This document shows positions 24,997-34,293 of a stretch of 64,000 nt of DNA, in pieces. Location of the stretch: NCBI GenBank assembly GCA_965199875.1, contig OZ241346.1, forward strand, positions 930,001 to 994,000, given 5' to 3'. Positions within the stretch are counted from its first letter, which is position 1, and every line of letters starts with the position of its first letter. Both the position numbers and the translations under genes were made by a program. Source of the DNA: VXYL01 sp965199875 (lineage in GTDB: Bacteria; Pseudomonadota; Gammaproteobacteria; Pseudomonadales; Azotimanducaceae). Under the pieces are notes generated by a model. It had not been told where the DNA came from and searched no databases. It saw only the letters and a program-made list of their open reading frames with translations.

Positions 24997-27900
24997 ATGG
25001 GTTGGTGGCGGAGTGCCGTGGCGTGTTTCGCCGCTGTCGCCATCGCGGCGCCAGTCGCGGCGCAGGCACCGATCATCGAGACCTTCGCGGGCGGGGGCGG
25101 CCGAGACGCCGAGGCGGAGTTGGCGGCAGGCCCTCGGGGGGTGGCGGTGGACGGTTCGGGCAACGTCTACTTCGGCGAATCCAGCCGCATCCGCAAGGTG
25201 GACCCATCGGGAACTATCTCGACCTTCGCGGGCAGCACATGGGGCTTTGGCGGCGACGGCGGATCGGCGACTTCGTCGCTGCTTGCAGGTCCCGAAGGGG
25301 TTGCGGTGGACGGTTCGGGCAACGTCTACATCGCCGACTACGGCAACAGCCGCGTCCGCAAGGTGGACTCCTCGGGGACTATCACGACCTTCGCGGGCAC
25401 CGGCACGCAGGGCTTCTTCGGCGGCCAGCGCTTCGGCGGCGATGGCGGATCGGCGACTTCGTCGCTGCTATGGTCTCCACAGGGAGTGGCGGTGGACGCA
25501 TCCGGCAACGTCTACATCGCCGACACTTGGAACGGCCGCGTCCGCAAGGTGGACTCTTCGGGAACCATCACGACGTTCGCGGGCACCGGCACGCAGGGCT
25601 TCGGCGGCGATGGCGGATCGGCCACTTCGTCGCTGCTCAATTTCCCTGAGGGGGTTGCGGTGGACGGTTCGGGCAACGTCTACATCGCCGACAGGAACAA
25701 CCACCGCGTCCGCAAAGTGGACTCTTCGGGAACCATCACGACGTTCGCGGGCACCGGCACACGGGGCTTCGGCGGCGACGGCGGATCGGCCACTTCGTCG
25801 CTGCTCAATTTCCCTGAGGGGGTTGCGGTGGACGGTTCGGGCAACGTCTACATCGCCGACAGGGACAACCACCGCGTCCGCAAAGTGGACTCGTCGGGAA
25901 CCATCACGACAATTCTGGCGGCTCCGGCTGTCCACCTACCCCAAGGCGTGGCGGTGGATGGTTTGGGCAACGTCTACGTCACGGAGTTTTCGCGTGTCCT
26001 GAAGATGGACGCCGCAAACAAAGTTTCGACACTCGCGGCGGCCAGTTTCGGCTTCGGGCTGGATGGCGTGCCGGCTGCTTCGTCGTATCTTGCCGAACCA
26101 AGGGGGGTGGCGGCAGACGGTTCGGGCAACGTCTACTTCACCGACGTTGGCAGCGGCCGCATCCGCAAGGTGGACTCTTCGGGGGTCATCTCGACAATCG
26201 AGGCACAGCGAGCGCCTGCAGGGGGGGTAGCTGTGGACGGTTCGGGGAACGTCTACTTCACCCACTCGCTTACCGCTCCTCGTGCTAACGCAGTCAGCAA
26301 GGTGGACCCATCATCGGGGATCGTGTCGAGAGTCGCAGGTGGTGGCAACCGCGCCGACGAGGGTGCATCGGCGACATCGTCGTACCTCTGGTTGACTTCG
26401 GGCGTGGCTGTGGACGGTTCGGACAACGTCTACATCGCGGAATACGACCTGTCGCGCATCCGCAAGGTAGACTCATCGGGAATCATTTCAACGTTCGCGG
26501 GCTGGCGACCTTATCCTGGCTGGAGCGGGACAGGCTTCGAGGGTGGCTTCAGCGGCGACGGCGGATCGGCGACCTCGTCGCTGGTTAGTGTCGCCCGGGG
26601 GGTGGCGGTGGACGGTTCGGGCAACGTCTACATCGCCGACACTGGGAACCACCGCATCCGCAAGGTGGACGCCTCGGGCTTGATCTCCACGTTCGCCGGT
26701 TCCGGCACAACCACCGTGGGTGGCTTCAGCGGCGACGGGGGGGCGGCGACTTCAGCGCGGCTTGACAGTCCCTCCGGGGTGGCGGTGGGTGGTTCGGGCA
26801 ACGTCTACATCGCCGACACCAACAACCACCGCGTCCGCAAGGTGGACCCCTTGGGGACCATCACAACCTTCGCGGGGAGCGGCGCAACCGGCCTCGGGGG
26901 CGGTGGCTTCGGCGGCGACGGCGGATCGGCCACTTCGTCGCTGCTCAATTTCCCTGCGGGGGTTGCGGTGGACGGTTCGGGCAACGTCTACATCGCCGAC
27001 ACTGGGAACCACCGCATTCGCCGGGCGTACGTGCCTCGCCCGCCAATTGCTGAAGCGCCGGAACAGCCCGAGCCGCCCGATCAGCCGGAGCCTCCGGCTG
27101 TTCCCAACGCCCCGCCCCAAGTGCTGACCGCGCTGCCGGACGCCACGCTGTCCACCGGGCAGACGGCGAGGATCGATCTGTCCGGCGCGTTCCAGGACCC
27201 CGATGGCGACGCGCTGGCCTACTCGGCGGTGTCGTCGGCGCCGGCGGTGGTGCTGGCGTCGGCGGACGGCGGGGCGCTGGTGTTGGTCGGCGTTTCCTCC
27301 GGCGTGGCGACGGTGACGGTGACGGCCAGCGATCCGCACGGCTTGAGCGTCGCGCAGACGTTCGCAGTAACGGTGGGCACGGTGCTGTCGCTGGCCGGCG
27401 ACGGTGCGGCGGCCGAAGGCGGCACGGTGTCGCTCGCGGTGCGCTTGAGCGCCGCGCGCGATGTGCCTACGGCGTTCAGCTGGAAGGTGCTCGCGGACGC
27501 GGACCCGGCGACGGCGGACGCGGACTCGGGCGAATACGGAGACGCGGCCGGCAGCGGCAGCATCGCCGCTGGCGAAACCGAGGCGGCCATCGAGATCGGC
27601 ATCGCCGACGACACGGATGTCGAGCGGCCCCGGGAGTGGTTCGTCGTGGAGCTGACGGCGGACGCGGTGGCGCTGGGCCGGTCGCGGGCAACGGTGGCGG
27701 TGCTGGAAGGCGTCTGCGACCGCACCCCGGCGGTGGCGGCCGCGCTGGTGGCCGAAGGCGCCGGCTGCGAAACGGCGACGGACGACACGCTTGCGGCGCT
27801 GCGCACGCTGTCGCTCGAGGACGCCGGCATCGCCGCGCTGAACGCCGACGACCTGGCGGGACTGCAAGGCTTGCAGGTGCTCGGGCTGCGCGGCAACGCG

Positions 27901-28875
27901 CTGGCGGAGCTGCCGGAGGGCCTGCTGTCGGCGGCCCCCGCGCTGCGCTTCGTGCTGCTCGGCGGCAACCGCCTTGCGGCGCTGCGCGGGGATGCGTTCG
28001 CCAAGCTGTCGGAACTGCGCGAACTGGACCTGTCGGACAACGCCTTGGCGGACCTGCCCGCCGGTCTGCTGTCCGGCCTGCCGGAACTGCGCCATCTGCG
28101 TCTCGACGGCAACGCGATGGAGACGCTGCCGGACGGCTTGTTCGCCGGCGTTGCTTCGCTGCGCTCGGCGCGTCTCGACGGCAATCCGGGCGCGCCCTTC
28201 GTTCTGCGCGCGGAACTGCGGCGGAACGACGCGCCGGCGGCCGCGGCGGCGCCGGCGACGATCCAGGCGACGATGGCGGCCGGCGCGCCGTTCCCCGTGG
28301 ACGTCTCCCTCGTGGCGGACGGCGGCGGCTTCCAGTCCGCGGACGGATCGTTGTCCGAGGATGCCGCCGTGCCGCTCGCGGCTGGCGAGACGATAGGCGC
28401 GGAGCTGACGGTTGCCGCGGGCGATGCGGCGGCGGTGCGCGTCACCCCGTCCGTGGGCGAGGTGCCGGAGACGATCTGCGACGGTTTCCCGTGCTGGCGC
28501 GGCTTGACCTTGGCGGCCGGCGATCCGCTGGTGCTGTTCGCGGCGCCGCCGACGGCCGCCGACATGCTGCCGGAGCCTGCGCCGCTGTACGGCGAAGACC
28601 TGCGCCTGTCGCTGGCGTCGCTCGTGGCGGCGGGCGGCCTGCCGGTGGCGCGGTGGCGGGCAACCTCGTCGAACCCATCGGTGGCGACGGTCCGCGTCGA
28701 GGCCGGCGAGCTGGTGGTGGCGACGGAACCCGGCGTCGAGGGCGCGACGGAGATCGAGGTCGTGGCGACGGACGCCGCTGGCCAGGCCGTCACGGTGCGT
28801 TTCCAGGTACAGGTGGCCTTCCACTGGCCCGGTACGCGCCGCTGGCGGCTGGCGCTGCCGGTCGATGCCGAATAG
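24997..28875 (+). CDS. Large secreted NHL-repeat protein with Calx-beta and leucine-rich repeats
   Basis: The protein of 1292 residues starts with a signal peptide (MGWWRSAVACFAAVAIAAP, cleavage after VAAQA). About twelve NHL repeats follow (residues 45-675; core VAVDGSGNVYIAD then RVRKVD and TITTFAG), enough for two six-bladed propellers. Next come a Pro/Glu linker (EQPEPPDQPEPP), a cadherin-like domain (FQDPDGDALAYSA), a Calx-beta-like domain (about 800-905), four or five leucine-rich repeats (LRELDLSDNALADLPAGLL) and a beta-sandwich C-terminus ending in WRLALPVDAE. It is probably cell-surface or periplasmic and used in adhesion or ligand binding; no catalytic motif is seen. The open frame extends upstream to 24424 but the ATG at 24997 fits the signal peptide. 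The gene may be driven by the element at 24437. Confidence 0.8.
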   Translation: MGWWRSAVACFAAVAIAAPVAAQAPIIETFAGGGGRDAEAELAAGPRGVAVDGSGNVYFGESSRIRKVDPSGTISTFAGSTWGFGGDGGSATSSLLAGPEGVAVDGSGNVYIADYGNSRVRKVDSSGTITTFAGTGTQGFFGGQRFGGDGGSATSSLLWSPQGVAVDASGNVYIADTWNGRVRKVDSSGTITTFAGTGTQGFGGDGGSATSSLLNFPEGVAVDGSGNVYIADRNNHRVRKVDSSGTITTFAGTGTRGFGGDGGSATSSLLNFPEGVAVDGSGNVYIADRDNHRVRKVDSSGTITTILAAPAVHLPQGVAVDGLGNVYVTEFSRVLKMDAANKVSTLAAASFGFGLDGVPAASSYLAEPRGVAADGSGNVYFTDVGSGRIRKVDSSGVISTIEAQRAPAGGVAVDGSGNVYFTHSLTAPRANAVSKVDPSSGIVSRVAGGGNRADEGASATSSYLWLTSGVAVDGSDNVYIAEYDLSRIRKVDSSGIISTFAGWRPYPGWSGTGFEGGFSGDGGSATSSLVSVARGVAVDGSGNVYIADTGNHRIRKVDASGLISTFAGSGTTTVGGFSGDGGAATSARLDSPSGVAVGGSGNVYIADTNNHRVRKVDPLGTITTFAGSGATGLGGGGFGGDGGSATSSLLNFPAGVAVDGSGNVYIADTGNHRIRRAYVPRPPIAEAPEQPEPPDQPEPPAVPNAPPQVLTALPDATLSTGQTARIDLSGAFQDPDGDALAYSAVSSAPAVVLASADGGALVLVGVSSGVATVTVTASDPHGLSVAQTFAVTVGTVLSLAGDGAAAEGGTVSLAVRLSAARDVPTAFSWKVLADADPATADADSGEYGDAAGSGSIAAGETEAAIEIGIADDTDVERPREWFVVELTADAVALGRSRATVAVLEGVCDRTPAVAAALVAEGAGCETATDDTLAALRTLSLEDAGIAALNADDLAGLQGLQVLGLRGNALAELPEGLLSAAPALRFVLLGGNRLAALRGDAFAKLSELRELDLSDNALADLPAGLLSGLPELRHLRLDGNAMETLPDGLFAGVASLRSARLDGNPGAPFVLRAELRRNDAPAAAAAPATIQATMAAGAPFPVDVSLVADGGGFQSADGSLSEDAAVPLAAGETIGAELTVAAGDAAAVRVTPSVGEVPETICDGFPCWRGLTLAAGDPLVLFAAPPTAADMLPEPAPLYGEDLRLSLASLVAAGGLPVARWRATSSNPSVATVRVEAGELVVATEPGVEGATEIEVVATDAAGQAVTVRFQVQVAFHWPGTRRWRLALPVDAE
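25132..27024 (+). repeat. NHL-repeat-encoding tandem array, two copies nearly identical at DNA level
   Basis: About twelve degenerate units encode NHL repeats. Units near 25600-25760 and 25768-25928 are almost identical over about 140 bases and lie exactly 168 bp (56 codons) apart, for example the CTCAATTTCCCTGAGGGGG segment at 25636 and 25804. A third copy of the same segment with one or two changes is near 26944. This suggests recent duplication or gene conversion inside the array. Confidence 0.85.
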
Positions 28876-29045
28876 CCGGCTACTTCGTACCGCGGGGACG
28901 TCAACGATTGTGGCCGCGAGGCGGTGTGGGAGGCGGTGTGGCGTGGCGGTTGTTCGGGCACGGTCGCCAGCGCCGCGGCGGCGATAGGGGACAACAGCCG
29001 TAAAGAAGATCGTTACCCGTATCCAAGACAGGAGGAATAGAAAAA

Positions 29046-29903
29046 GTGGCCAACTCAACCGCTACGCCAGCAGGCACAACCCAGCGTACCCAAACAGTGC
29101 GCAACCTCGTCGAGTCGACAACCGTTAACTTCATCGCATGGATCCTCACGTCCGTCCTTGCCGGCAGCAGTGCCGCGTATGTGATGTCCACGGCAGACAT
29201 CGATAGGATTCGGACGGAACTCGATCGGGTAATTCAGGGGACCGAGGGACAAATCAATCTACGACTTAATGCACTCGAATCACGGCAGAATGCAATTGTC
29301 GAAGATATTCGAAGAACAACGAACGAAGTGATGGAAGCTGAACGTCAGCTAAGTGATGAAATATCTGGAGTAACGACTGACCTAAGCAGAGCAACTACCG
29401 AACGCGAATGGCTCATGAATCGAGTTGATCTCGTTCGCAACAAAGCACAAGATCACTTTACGCATTTGGATGACAAGCTGTTCGAGACATCCGAGAAGAT
29501 CGTAGCTACCGAGCGGGCTATTGCCGAAAGACAAGCGGCAATACGTGACCAGATAGAGGCTCTGTCGGATCAGCTCAGTTCTTACCACCGTGCGTTCATC
29601 AATGAACTGGCGAAACTCGCCGAAGAAGGAAGGAGGATTGTCGGCAACAAGACCGTCATCGAGAACAAGCACATGGCAGAGGCACGAGCGTGGATCGCGA
29701 AGGCGAATTACATGATTCGCAGCTTGGCGATTCCGACTGAGGCTGGGTGGTTGAGGGACACGTCTGCGGTCAAGGAAGATCTTCGGAAGGCGATGGAAGG
29801 ATTCGAACAGTGCGATGGCAGGGCCAGGATGCAGCGTGCCCGAAGGGTGCTGATGATTGTTGAGGCGATAAGGAGTCTAGCGGAAGGCGGACGGATACCA
29901 TGA
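29046..29903 (+). CDS. AT-richer membrane-anchored coiled-coil protein of unknown function
   Basis: I do not recognise this 285-residue protein. A single hydrophobic segment lies at about residues 24-47 (VNFIAWILTSVLAGSSAAYVM), followed by about 150 residues of charged heptads (IRTELDRVIQGTEGQINLRL through RAIAERQAAIRDQIEALSDQL) that should form a long coiled coil. A helical C-terminal domain comes last. The start is GTG at 29046 with a strong AGGAGGAA ribosome site 8 bases upstream. Base composition falls to about 45-50% GC against about 68% in its neighbours, and codon use includes many A/T-ending codons. Both point to acquisition by transfer. It stands alone between the NHL gene and the secreted-protein pair. 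Confidence 0.75.
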   Translation: MANSTATPAGTTQRTQTVRNLVESTTVNFIAWILTSVLAGSSAAYVMSTADIDRIRTELDRVIQGTEGQINLRLNALESRQNAIVEDIRRTTNEVMEAERQLSDEISGVTTDLSRATTEREWLMNRVDLVRNKAQDHFTHLDDKLFETSEKIVATERAIAERQAAIRDQIEALSDQLSSYHRAFINELAKLAEEGRRIVGNKTVIENKHMAEARAWIAKANYMIRSLAIPTEAGWLRDTSAVKEDLRKAMEGFEQCDGRARMQRARRVLMIVEAIRSLAEGGRIP

Positions 29904-30104
29904 CGGTCGCGGCCAGCCATTGCTGAAGACGGGCTCGACGGCCGGCGTTCGCGGCACCGCGTTCCCACAGGGTCATTGGCTCTACGCGATCCGGTAGAGC
30001 AGCCACTGCGGGCAAGCAGGCGGTGGCCTACGCCGCCCCGGCCTCTTCGAGGAGACCGTGCGCCTGGTCGCTCCCAGCCAGAGCGGCAGCGAGGGCTGTT
30101 GCCC

Positions 30105-31184
30105 CTACTCCTCGCCGCCAGCTTCCGCCAGCAGGTCTTCCTTCTTCGGCAGGCCGCGGTACCAGGTGGGCAGCCAGCCTTTCATGTCTTCCTTGCCTTC
30201 GCGCTCTTCGCGGCGGGCGCCGGCCAGCATCAGGTGCATGGCGCGGTTGCCTTCGTGGCAGGCGTATTCGTAGACGTCGTCTTCCGTTGCGCGCATGTCC
30301 TGCACCGTGGACCAGCTTGCCTCGAAGGACTGCGGATCGTCCACCGTGTACTCGTAGCGCAGCGTGTCGGCGTCGATGCGGGTAAAGCGTTCGGTGAGCA
30401 CCATGTTCGGGCCGGAACCGCTGAAGCTGGTGTGCGGGGTGAAGTTCTTCGTCTCCACCACCAGCGTCTCGCCTTCCCAATGGCCGCGGGAGTCGCCCTT
30501 CCACAGGCGCACGCTGTCCGGCAGGTGTTCGCCGCCGTCGGTGGGAATCACCCGGTGGTCGTTCACCATCTCGTTGAGAATGGCGACGTAGCCGGGAGAC
30601 TGGAACACGCGCATGATGTTGTTGTAGGCGCCGGAGCTCATCGGCGGGCCGGAGTTGAAGCCCACTAGGCAACGGGTCGCGGGTGGCCGATCCGCCGGCG
30701 TGATGGGGCGGCGCTCCCACTTTTCGCGGTTCTCGGCCATGCGCATTCGGGCGTAGCGGGTGTGCCTGGGCATCCGGCCGTTGGGCGGATCGACGATCAA
30801 GGAGGTTCGGCGGGTGCCGCTGATCTTGGTGCCCACGTCGATGAAGATGAAGTCGTAGCCGACGTCGACGTCGCCTTGGCTGGGTTCGTCCGAGGCGGAC
30901 CGTTGCAGGGCGCCTTGGTGACCTTGGGCAACCCGCTTCTCCCATGCGGCCACTTCCTCTTCGGTGAGGAACTCCCGATCCTTGAACTGCTCGGGGCGGT
31001 TCATCGGGGTTGCGGTGCGGAAGTCCCAGGTTCCTTGCAGGTCGGCGACGCCCCAGGAGGTCTTCATCGGCGGCGGCGCGTCCTCGGCTTCGCCCTCGGC
31101 GGCGTACCACGGCGCGGCGGCAAGGGCTGCGGCAAGAGTAGCGGCGGCGGCTAGGCCGCGTGGCGGCTTGCGGCAATGTTTCAT
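30105..31184 (-). CDS. Secreted protein of unknown function (paralogue of upstream lipoprotein)
   Basis: This 359-residue protein has a signal peptide (MKHCRKPPRGLAAAATLAAALAAAPWYAAE). Recognisable segments include VADLQGTWDFRTATPMNRP, GHWEGETLVVETKNFTPHTSF, LTERFTRIDADTLRYEYTVDDP and DVYEYACHEGNRAMHLMLAGARREE. This arrangement occurs in secreted hypothetical proteins of Acidobacteria and marine Gammaproteobacteria; no function is established to my knowledge. The WEG-T-L-V-V and DTLRYE segments are shared with the preceding gene's product, so the two are distant paralogues. The start follows an AAGGAGG ribosome site, 11 bases after the upstream stop. Confidence 0.8.
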   Translation of the reverse strand: MKHCRKPPRGLAAAATLAAALAAAPWYAAEGEAEDAPPPMKTSWGVADLQGTWDFRTATPMNRPEQFKDREFLTEEEVAAWEKRVAQGHQGALQRSASDEPSQGDVDVGYDFIFIDVGTKISGTRRTSLIVDPPNGRMPRHTRYARMRMAENREKWERRPITPADRPPATRCLVGFNSGPPMSSGAYNNIMRVFQSPGYVAILNEMVNDHRVIPTDGGEHLPDSVRLWKGDSRGHWEGETLVVETKNFTPHTSFSGSGPNMVLTERFTRIDADTLRYEYTVDDPQSFEASWSTVQDMRATEDDVYEYACHEGNRAMHLMLAGARREEREGKEDMKGWLPTWYRGLPKKEDLLAEAGGEE

Positions 31185-31195
31185 GGCGTACCTCC

Positions 31196-32068
31196 TTACT
31201 CGACGACGTCTTCTTCCTCGACGACGTCTTCTGGATACAAATGGCCGTAGGTGGCGTACTCGGCGAACTCGATGCACTTGAACTCGAGAATCTGCGCGCC
31301 CGCTTCCAACCGTCGGTACAACGGCATGCGAATCGTCCACGGGGCGGTGAAGACTTCCGGGTCGTCGATGGTGGCCTCGTAGCGCAGCGTGTCCGGGCCG
31401 GTGCGCGTGTAGCGCTCCACCACCTTCAACTCGGCGGAATGGAAGTTGCCCGAACTGTCGAACCAGGTGTCCGGCACTTGGGCGGTGACGTCCACGACCA
31501 GCGTGTCGCCCTCGAATCTGCCCAGCGAATAGCCCATCCAGGAGGGCAGTTCGGCTTCGGTTCCCGGCCGGTTCAGGTGGATGACGCGGCTGGAACTGGT
31601 GAACTCGTAGGCGGCGAGAATGGCGTCCTTGCCCTGCACGAACTGGAACGGGAACGGCATGTAGGTGGCGCGGGGAATGCCGGGCATGTAGCACTTCACG
31701 GCCGGGTCCAGCTTCGCCCAGTTCGCCAGGTTCTCGGCTCTTTTCGTCAGCGCCCACGGCTGGTAGGGAATGGCGCCGCCAACCACCACGCTGCGTCCGG
31801 CGGGAATCGCGCCCAGGGCGCCCAGCAGCGGCGCCGGACCTTGCCGAGCGGCGTGATCTTCCAAATCCCAGTGAGCGCTGCCGAGGGCCTGCCAGATGCC
31901 GTTGTAGTCCGGGTCGCCATCCGGCGTTCTGGGCACCGCGTAGGTTTCCGGTGCCGTTTGGGTGCTCGCGTCGGTGGCGTCGCCGGGGCTGCCTGCTGGC
32001 TTTGCGCAGGCAGATGCCAGCAGCGCCAGCGTGCCGGCCGCCAGCCACCTTGGTGTTCGCGTTCGCAT
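31196..32068 (-). CDS. Lipoprotein of unknown function, same family as the following gene
   Basis: This 290-residue protein begins with a lipoprotein signal (MRTRTPRWLAAGTLALLASAC), with Cys21 as the lipidation site. The mature part contains DGDPDYNGIWQALGSAHWDLEDH, CYMPGIPRATYMPFPFQ, LGRFEGDTLVVDVTAQVPDTWFD, VVERYTRTGPDTLRYEATIDDPEVF and an acidic tail (EDVVEEEDVVE). It shares its C-terminal beta-rich half with the next gene. The two genes form a minus-strand operon, 11 bases apart, divergent from the ankyrin gene. The role is unknown; extracytoplasmic binding is a reasonable guess. Confidence 0.8.
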   Translation of the reverse strand: MRTRTPRWLAAGTLALLASACAKPAGSPGDATDASTQTAPETYAVPRTPDGDPDYNGIWQALGSAHWDLEDHAARQGPAPLLGALGAIPAGRSVVVGGAIPYQPWALTKRAENLANWAKLDPAVKCYMPGIPRATYMPFPFQFVQGKDAILAAYEFTSSSRVIHLNRPGTEAELPSWMGYSLGRFEGDTLVVDVTAQVPDTWFDSSGNFHSAELKVVERYTRTGPDTLRYEATIDDPEVFTAPWTIRMPLYRRLEAGAQILEFKCIEFAEYATYGHLYPEDVVEEEDVVE

Positions 32069-32232
32069 GGATCCCCCCGCCTGAGTATCGGCAGCGTCGA
32101 GCGTACACCAAAGCCAACCGCGTTGCGCGGCTTGGGCTGGCGCCGCCGGGCGCTGCGCGAACGTTGGCCACCCGTCAAGCTCTTGTGGCACAGTCGGCGC
32201 GTCCACATCGTGGTGTTTCCGAGGACAAGCCG

Positions 32233-33864
32233 ATGCCGCAACCGCAACTGCTGAAGCCGGCCGAGCTGGCCGACCAGCGCTTGGACTGGACCGGCCGCTG
32301 GCGGGGCGAGGACGTTTGGCAGGTTCTCACGGCCAGCCGCGATGGCGACCTGAAGCGCCTTCAGAGCTTGCTGCGGCGCGACGCAACCTTGGCGCAAGCC
32401 GAGTACTGGTACACGCCGCCGCTGCACTTCGCCGTGCGCGAGGGGCACCTCGAAGCGGCAAGGCTCTTGCTGGACGCCGGCGCCGACCTCGCGCGGCGCA
32501 CGTACTACGGCCAGGAGACCTTGCTGCAGGTGGCGCAGGATCGCGGCCACGAGGAGACGGCGAACTGCCTGCGCGACCAGCTGCAACGTCGCTTGCAGTC
32601 GGATGGCGCGCGCCATGCCATCCACGAAGCCGTTGCCGCCGGCGATGCCGAAGCGGTGCGACGGCTGTTGACGGCCGATGCCGACCTTGCCAACCGGGGC
32701 GACGCCTTGGGCAGAAGGCCATTGCACTACGCCGTGGAAGCCGACCGCAGCGACCTGGTGGACGTGCTGCTGGAGTTCGGCGCCGCCATCGACGCCCCTG
32801 GCTTCAGCAGCGACGATCGCCTTGGCGGCTACGGCTTTCGGCCATCGGCGCTGGCGCTTTGGCACCACCCGTACTGGCAGCAGCGCAACAACGAGGCCAT
32901 GGCCCGCCACCTGCTGCAACGCGGCGCGGCGTATTCGATTACCATCGCTGCGGCGCTAGGCGACGAGAGCCGAGTGCGCAAACTGCTGCGTTCGGACGCA
33001 GCGCTCGCCAACGAGACGGAACCGGGCGGCAAGCGGCCGCTCTCGGCGGCGGCGGAACGCGGCCACGCCGCCATCGTTCACCTGCTGCTCGAAGCCGGCG
33101 CGAAGCCGAATTTGCCGGAAGGCCCCAACTGTCCCCGGGGCCATGCGCTGTGGGCGGCGGCGCACTTCGGCCACCTGCAGATCGCCGAACGGCTGCTTGA
33201 GGCCGGCGCCGATCCCAACGCCGAAATGGAGTCCTCGGGCACGCCCACCGGCTCGGCGAAGAATCCAGCCATGCGGGCGCTGCTGCTGCGCCACGGCGGC
33301 CGCCTGCCGTTGTCGCAGTGCTTCTACGAAGGCAACATCGAGGTCGTCGCCACGTTGCTGGACGCCAAGCCGGAGCTGTTCGATCAGCAGGCGCTGATCG
33401 ACGGCTTCACGCTGAGCGTCATGGCCAACCACGCCGATCTGGTGCGCTTGTTGTTGGCCCGCGGGCTGCGGGTGCCGCCCGTGGTCACCTGCTGCCAAAC
33501 CTATCTGTGGCGCCGTCTGCCGCTGGCCAGACTGCTCCTGGAACACGGCATGGACGCCAACCTGCCCAACTGGCAGCAGGTGACGCCGCTGCACCACATC
33601 GCCAGCAAGGGCGACATCGATGCCGCGAAGCTGTTTCTGGAGTTCGGCGCCGACCGAAACGCCATCGACGAGGAGTACCGCTCCACGCCCCTTGGCTGGG
33701 CGGCGCGCAGCGGACAAACCGAGTTCGTGCGCTTCGCCTTGGCGAACGGCTTCGGTACGCACCCGGATTCGCCCGCTTGGGCAAGCCCCCTCGCCTGGGC
33801 GGAGCGGCGGGGCTTCGGGGCAGTCGCCGAGCTTCTTGGCGGCCACGGAGCGGCAGGGAGCTGA
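32233..33864 (+). CDS. Ankyrin-repeat protein
   Basis: This 543-residue protein without signal peptide is made almost wholly of ankyrin repeats (about 11-12), for example TPPLHFAVREGHLEAARLLLDAGADL near residue 60, RRPLHYAVEADRSDLVDVLLEFGA, KRPLSAAAERGHAAIVHLLLEAGAK, TPLHHIASKGDIDAAKLFLEFGAD and STPLGWAARSGQTEFVRFAL. Ankyrin proteins bind other proteins; in symbiotic bacteria some act on the host, but no secretion signal is visible here. It is divergent from the lipoprotein operon and convergent with hepT, 9 bases from that gene's end. Confidence 0.88.
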   Translation: MPQPQLLKPAELADQRLDWTGRWRGEDVWQVLTASRDGDLKRLQSLLRRDATLAQAEYWYTPPLHFAVREGHLEAARLLLDAGADLARRTYYGQETLLQVAQDRGHEETANCLRDQLQRRLQSDGARHAIHEAVAAGDAEAVRRLLTADADLANRGDALGRRPLHYAVEADRSDLVDVLLEFGAAIDAPGFSSDDRLGGYGFRPSALALWHHPYWQQRNNEAMARHLLQRGAAYSITIAAALGDESRVRKLLRSDAALANETEPGGKRPLSAAAERGHAAIVHLLLEAGAKPNLPEGPNCPRGHALWAAAHFGHLQIAERLLEAGADPNAEMESSGTPTGSAKNPAMRALLLRHGGRLPLSQCFYEGNIEVVATLLDAKPELFDQQALIDGFTLSVMANHADLVRLLLARGLRVPPVVTCCQTYLWRRLPLARLLLEHGMDANLPNWQQVTPLHHIASKGDIDAAKLFLEFGADRNAIDEEYRSTPLGWAARSGQTEFVRFALANGFGTHPDSPAWASPLAWAERRGFGAVAELLGGHGAAGS

Positions 33865-33873
33865 CCGCGCCGG

Positions 33874-34293
33874 CTAGCGGCCGCATCCGCTCGAAGGCGT
33901 CTCTGGCGCAGGTGGTTCGGGCGCAGGCCGTTCGTGCGGTTCGACGTAGGACTCCACTTCCTCGCGCACTTGCTGTTGCCCGAGTCTGCCCATGATCGCC
34001 CACAAGTCCTCGTCCGAGACCGCGTTGATGTTGTACACATGCGCCAACTGGTTCCTCAATCCGTAGAACCAGTCGGTTGTCGAATTGCTGGCGTGAGGTT
34101 TGCCCTCTCGCTGGCCGACATGCATGCACTCGCCGACGATCTCCAGGCACTTGCTCGCGGCGCGCCTGTTCCTCCAGTCGTCGACGAACTCTTGGAAGGC
34201 GAGGCTGTCGTGCATGGACTGCACCTCGTCAAGCGCGGCGAGCAGCATTGCCTTGCGCCCGTCGTACTCCATGGCGCCGTCCTGTCGCCCCAT
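33874..34293 (-). CDS. hepT: HepT-type HEPN ribonuclease toxin
   Basis: This 139-residue HEPN-domain protein (DUF86-like) has the catalytic and regulatory motif RX4HXY intact as R80-NQLA-H85-V-Y87. In studied HepT/MntA systems the HEPN protein is an RNase or tRNA nuclease toxin, and the partner MntA adds AMP units to the Tyr of this motif to silence it. The C-terminal tail is Pro/Glu-rich. Two starts are possible: ATG at 34293 (used) or GTG at 34296; both overlap the mntA stop, indicating coupled translation. The order antitoxin-toxin on one transcript fits the family. Confidence 0.82.
   Translation of the reverse strand: MGRQDGAMEYDGRKAMLLAALDEVQSMHDSLAFQEFVDDWRNRRAASKCLEIVGECMHVGQREGKPHASNSTTDWFYGLRNQLAHVYNINAVSDEDLWAIMGRLGQQQVREEVESYVEPHERPAPEPPAPETPSSGCGR

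Noticed and set aside
24246..25163. Minus-strand frame opposite the region upstream of the NHL gene
   Set aside because: It passes through the poly-C tract as a glycine run and shows no domain or ribosome site.
25132..27024. Tandem repeats considered as a CRISPR array
   Set aside because: The units are in frame, encode NHL repeats and have no unique spacers of constant length.
30028..31176. Alternative frame overlapping the secreted-protein gene
   Set aside because: The product is Arg/Pro-rich shadow sequence, while the chosen frame has a signal peptide, strong ribosome site and a paralogue.
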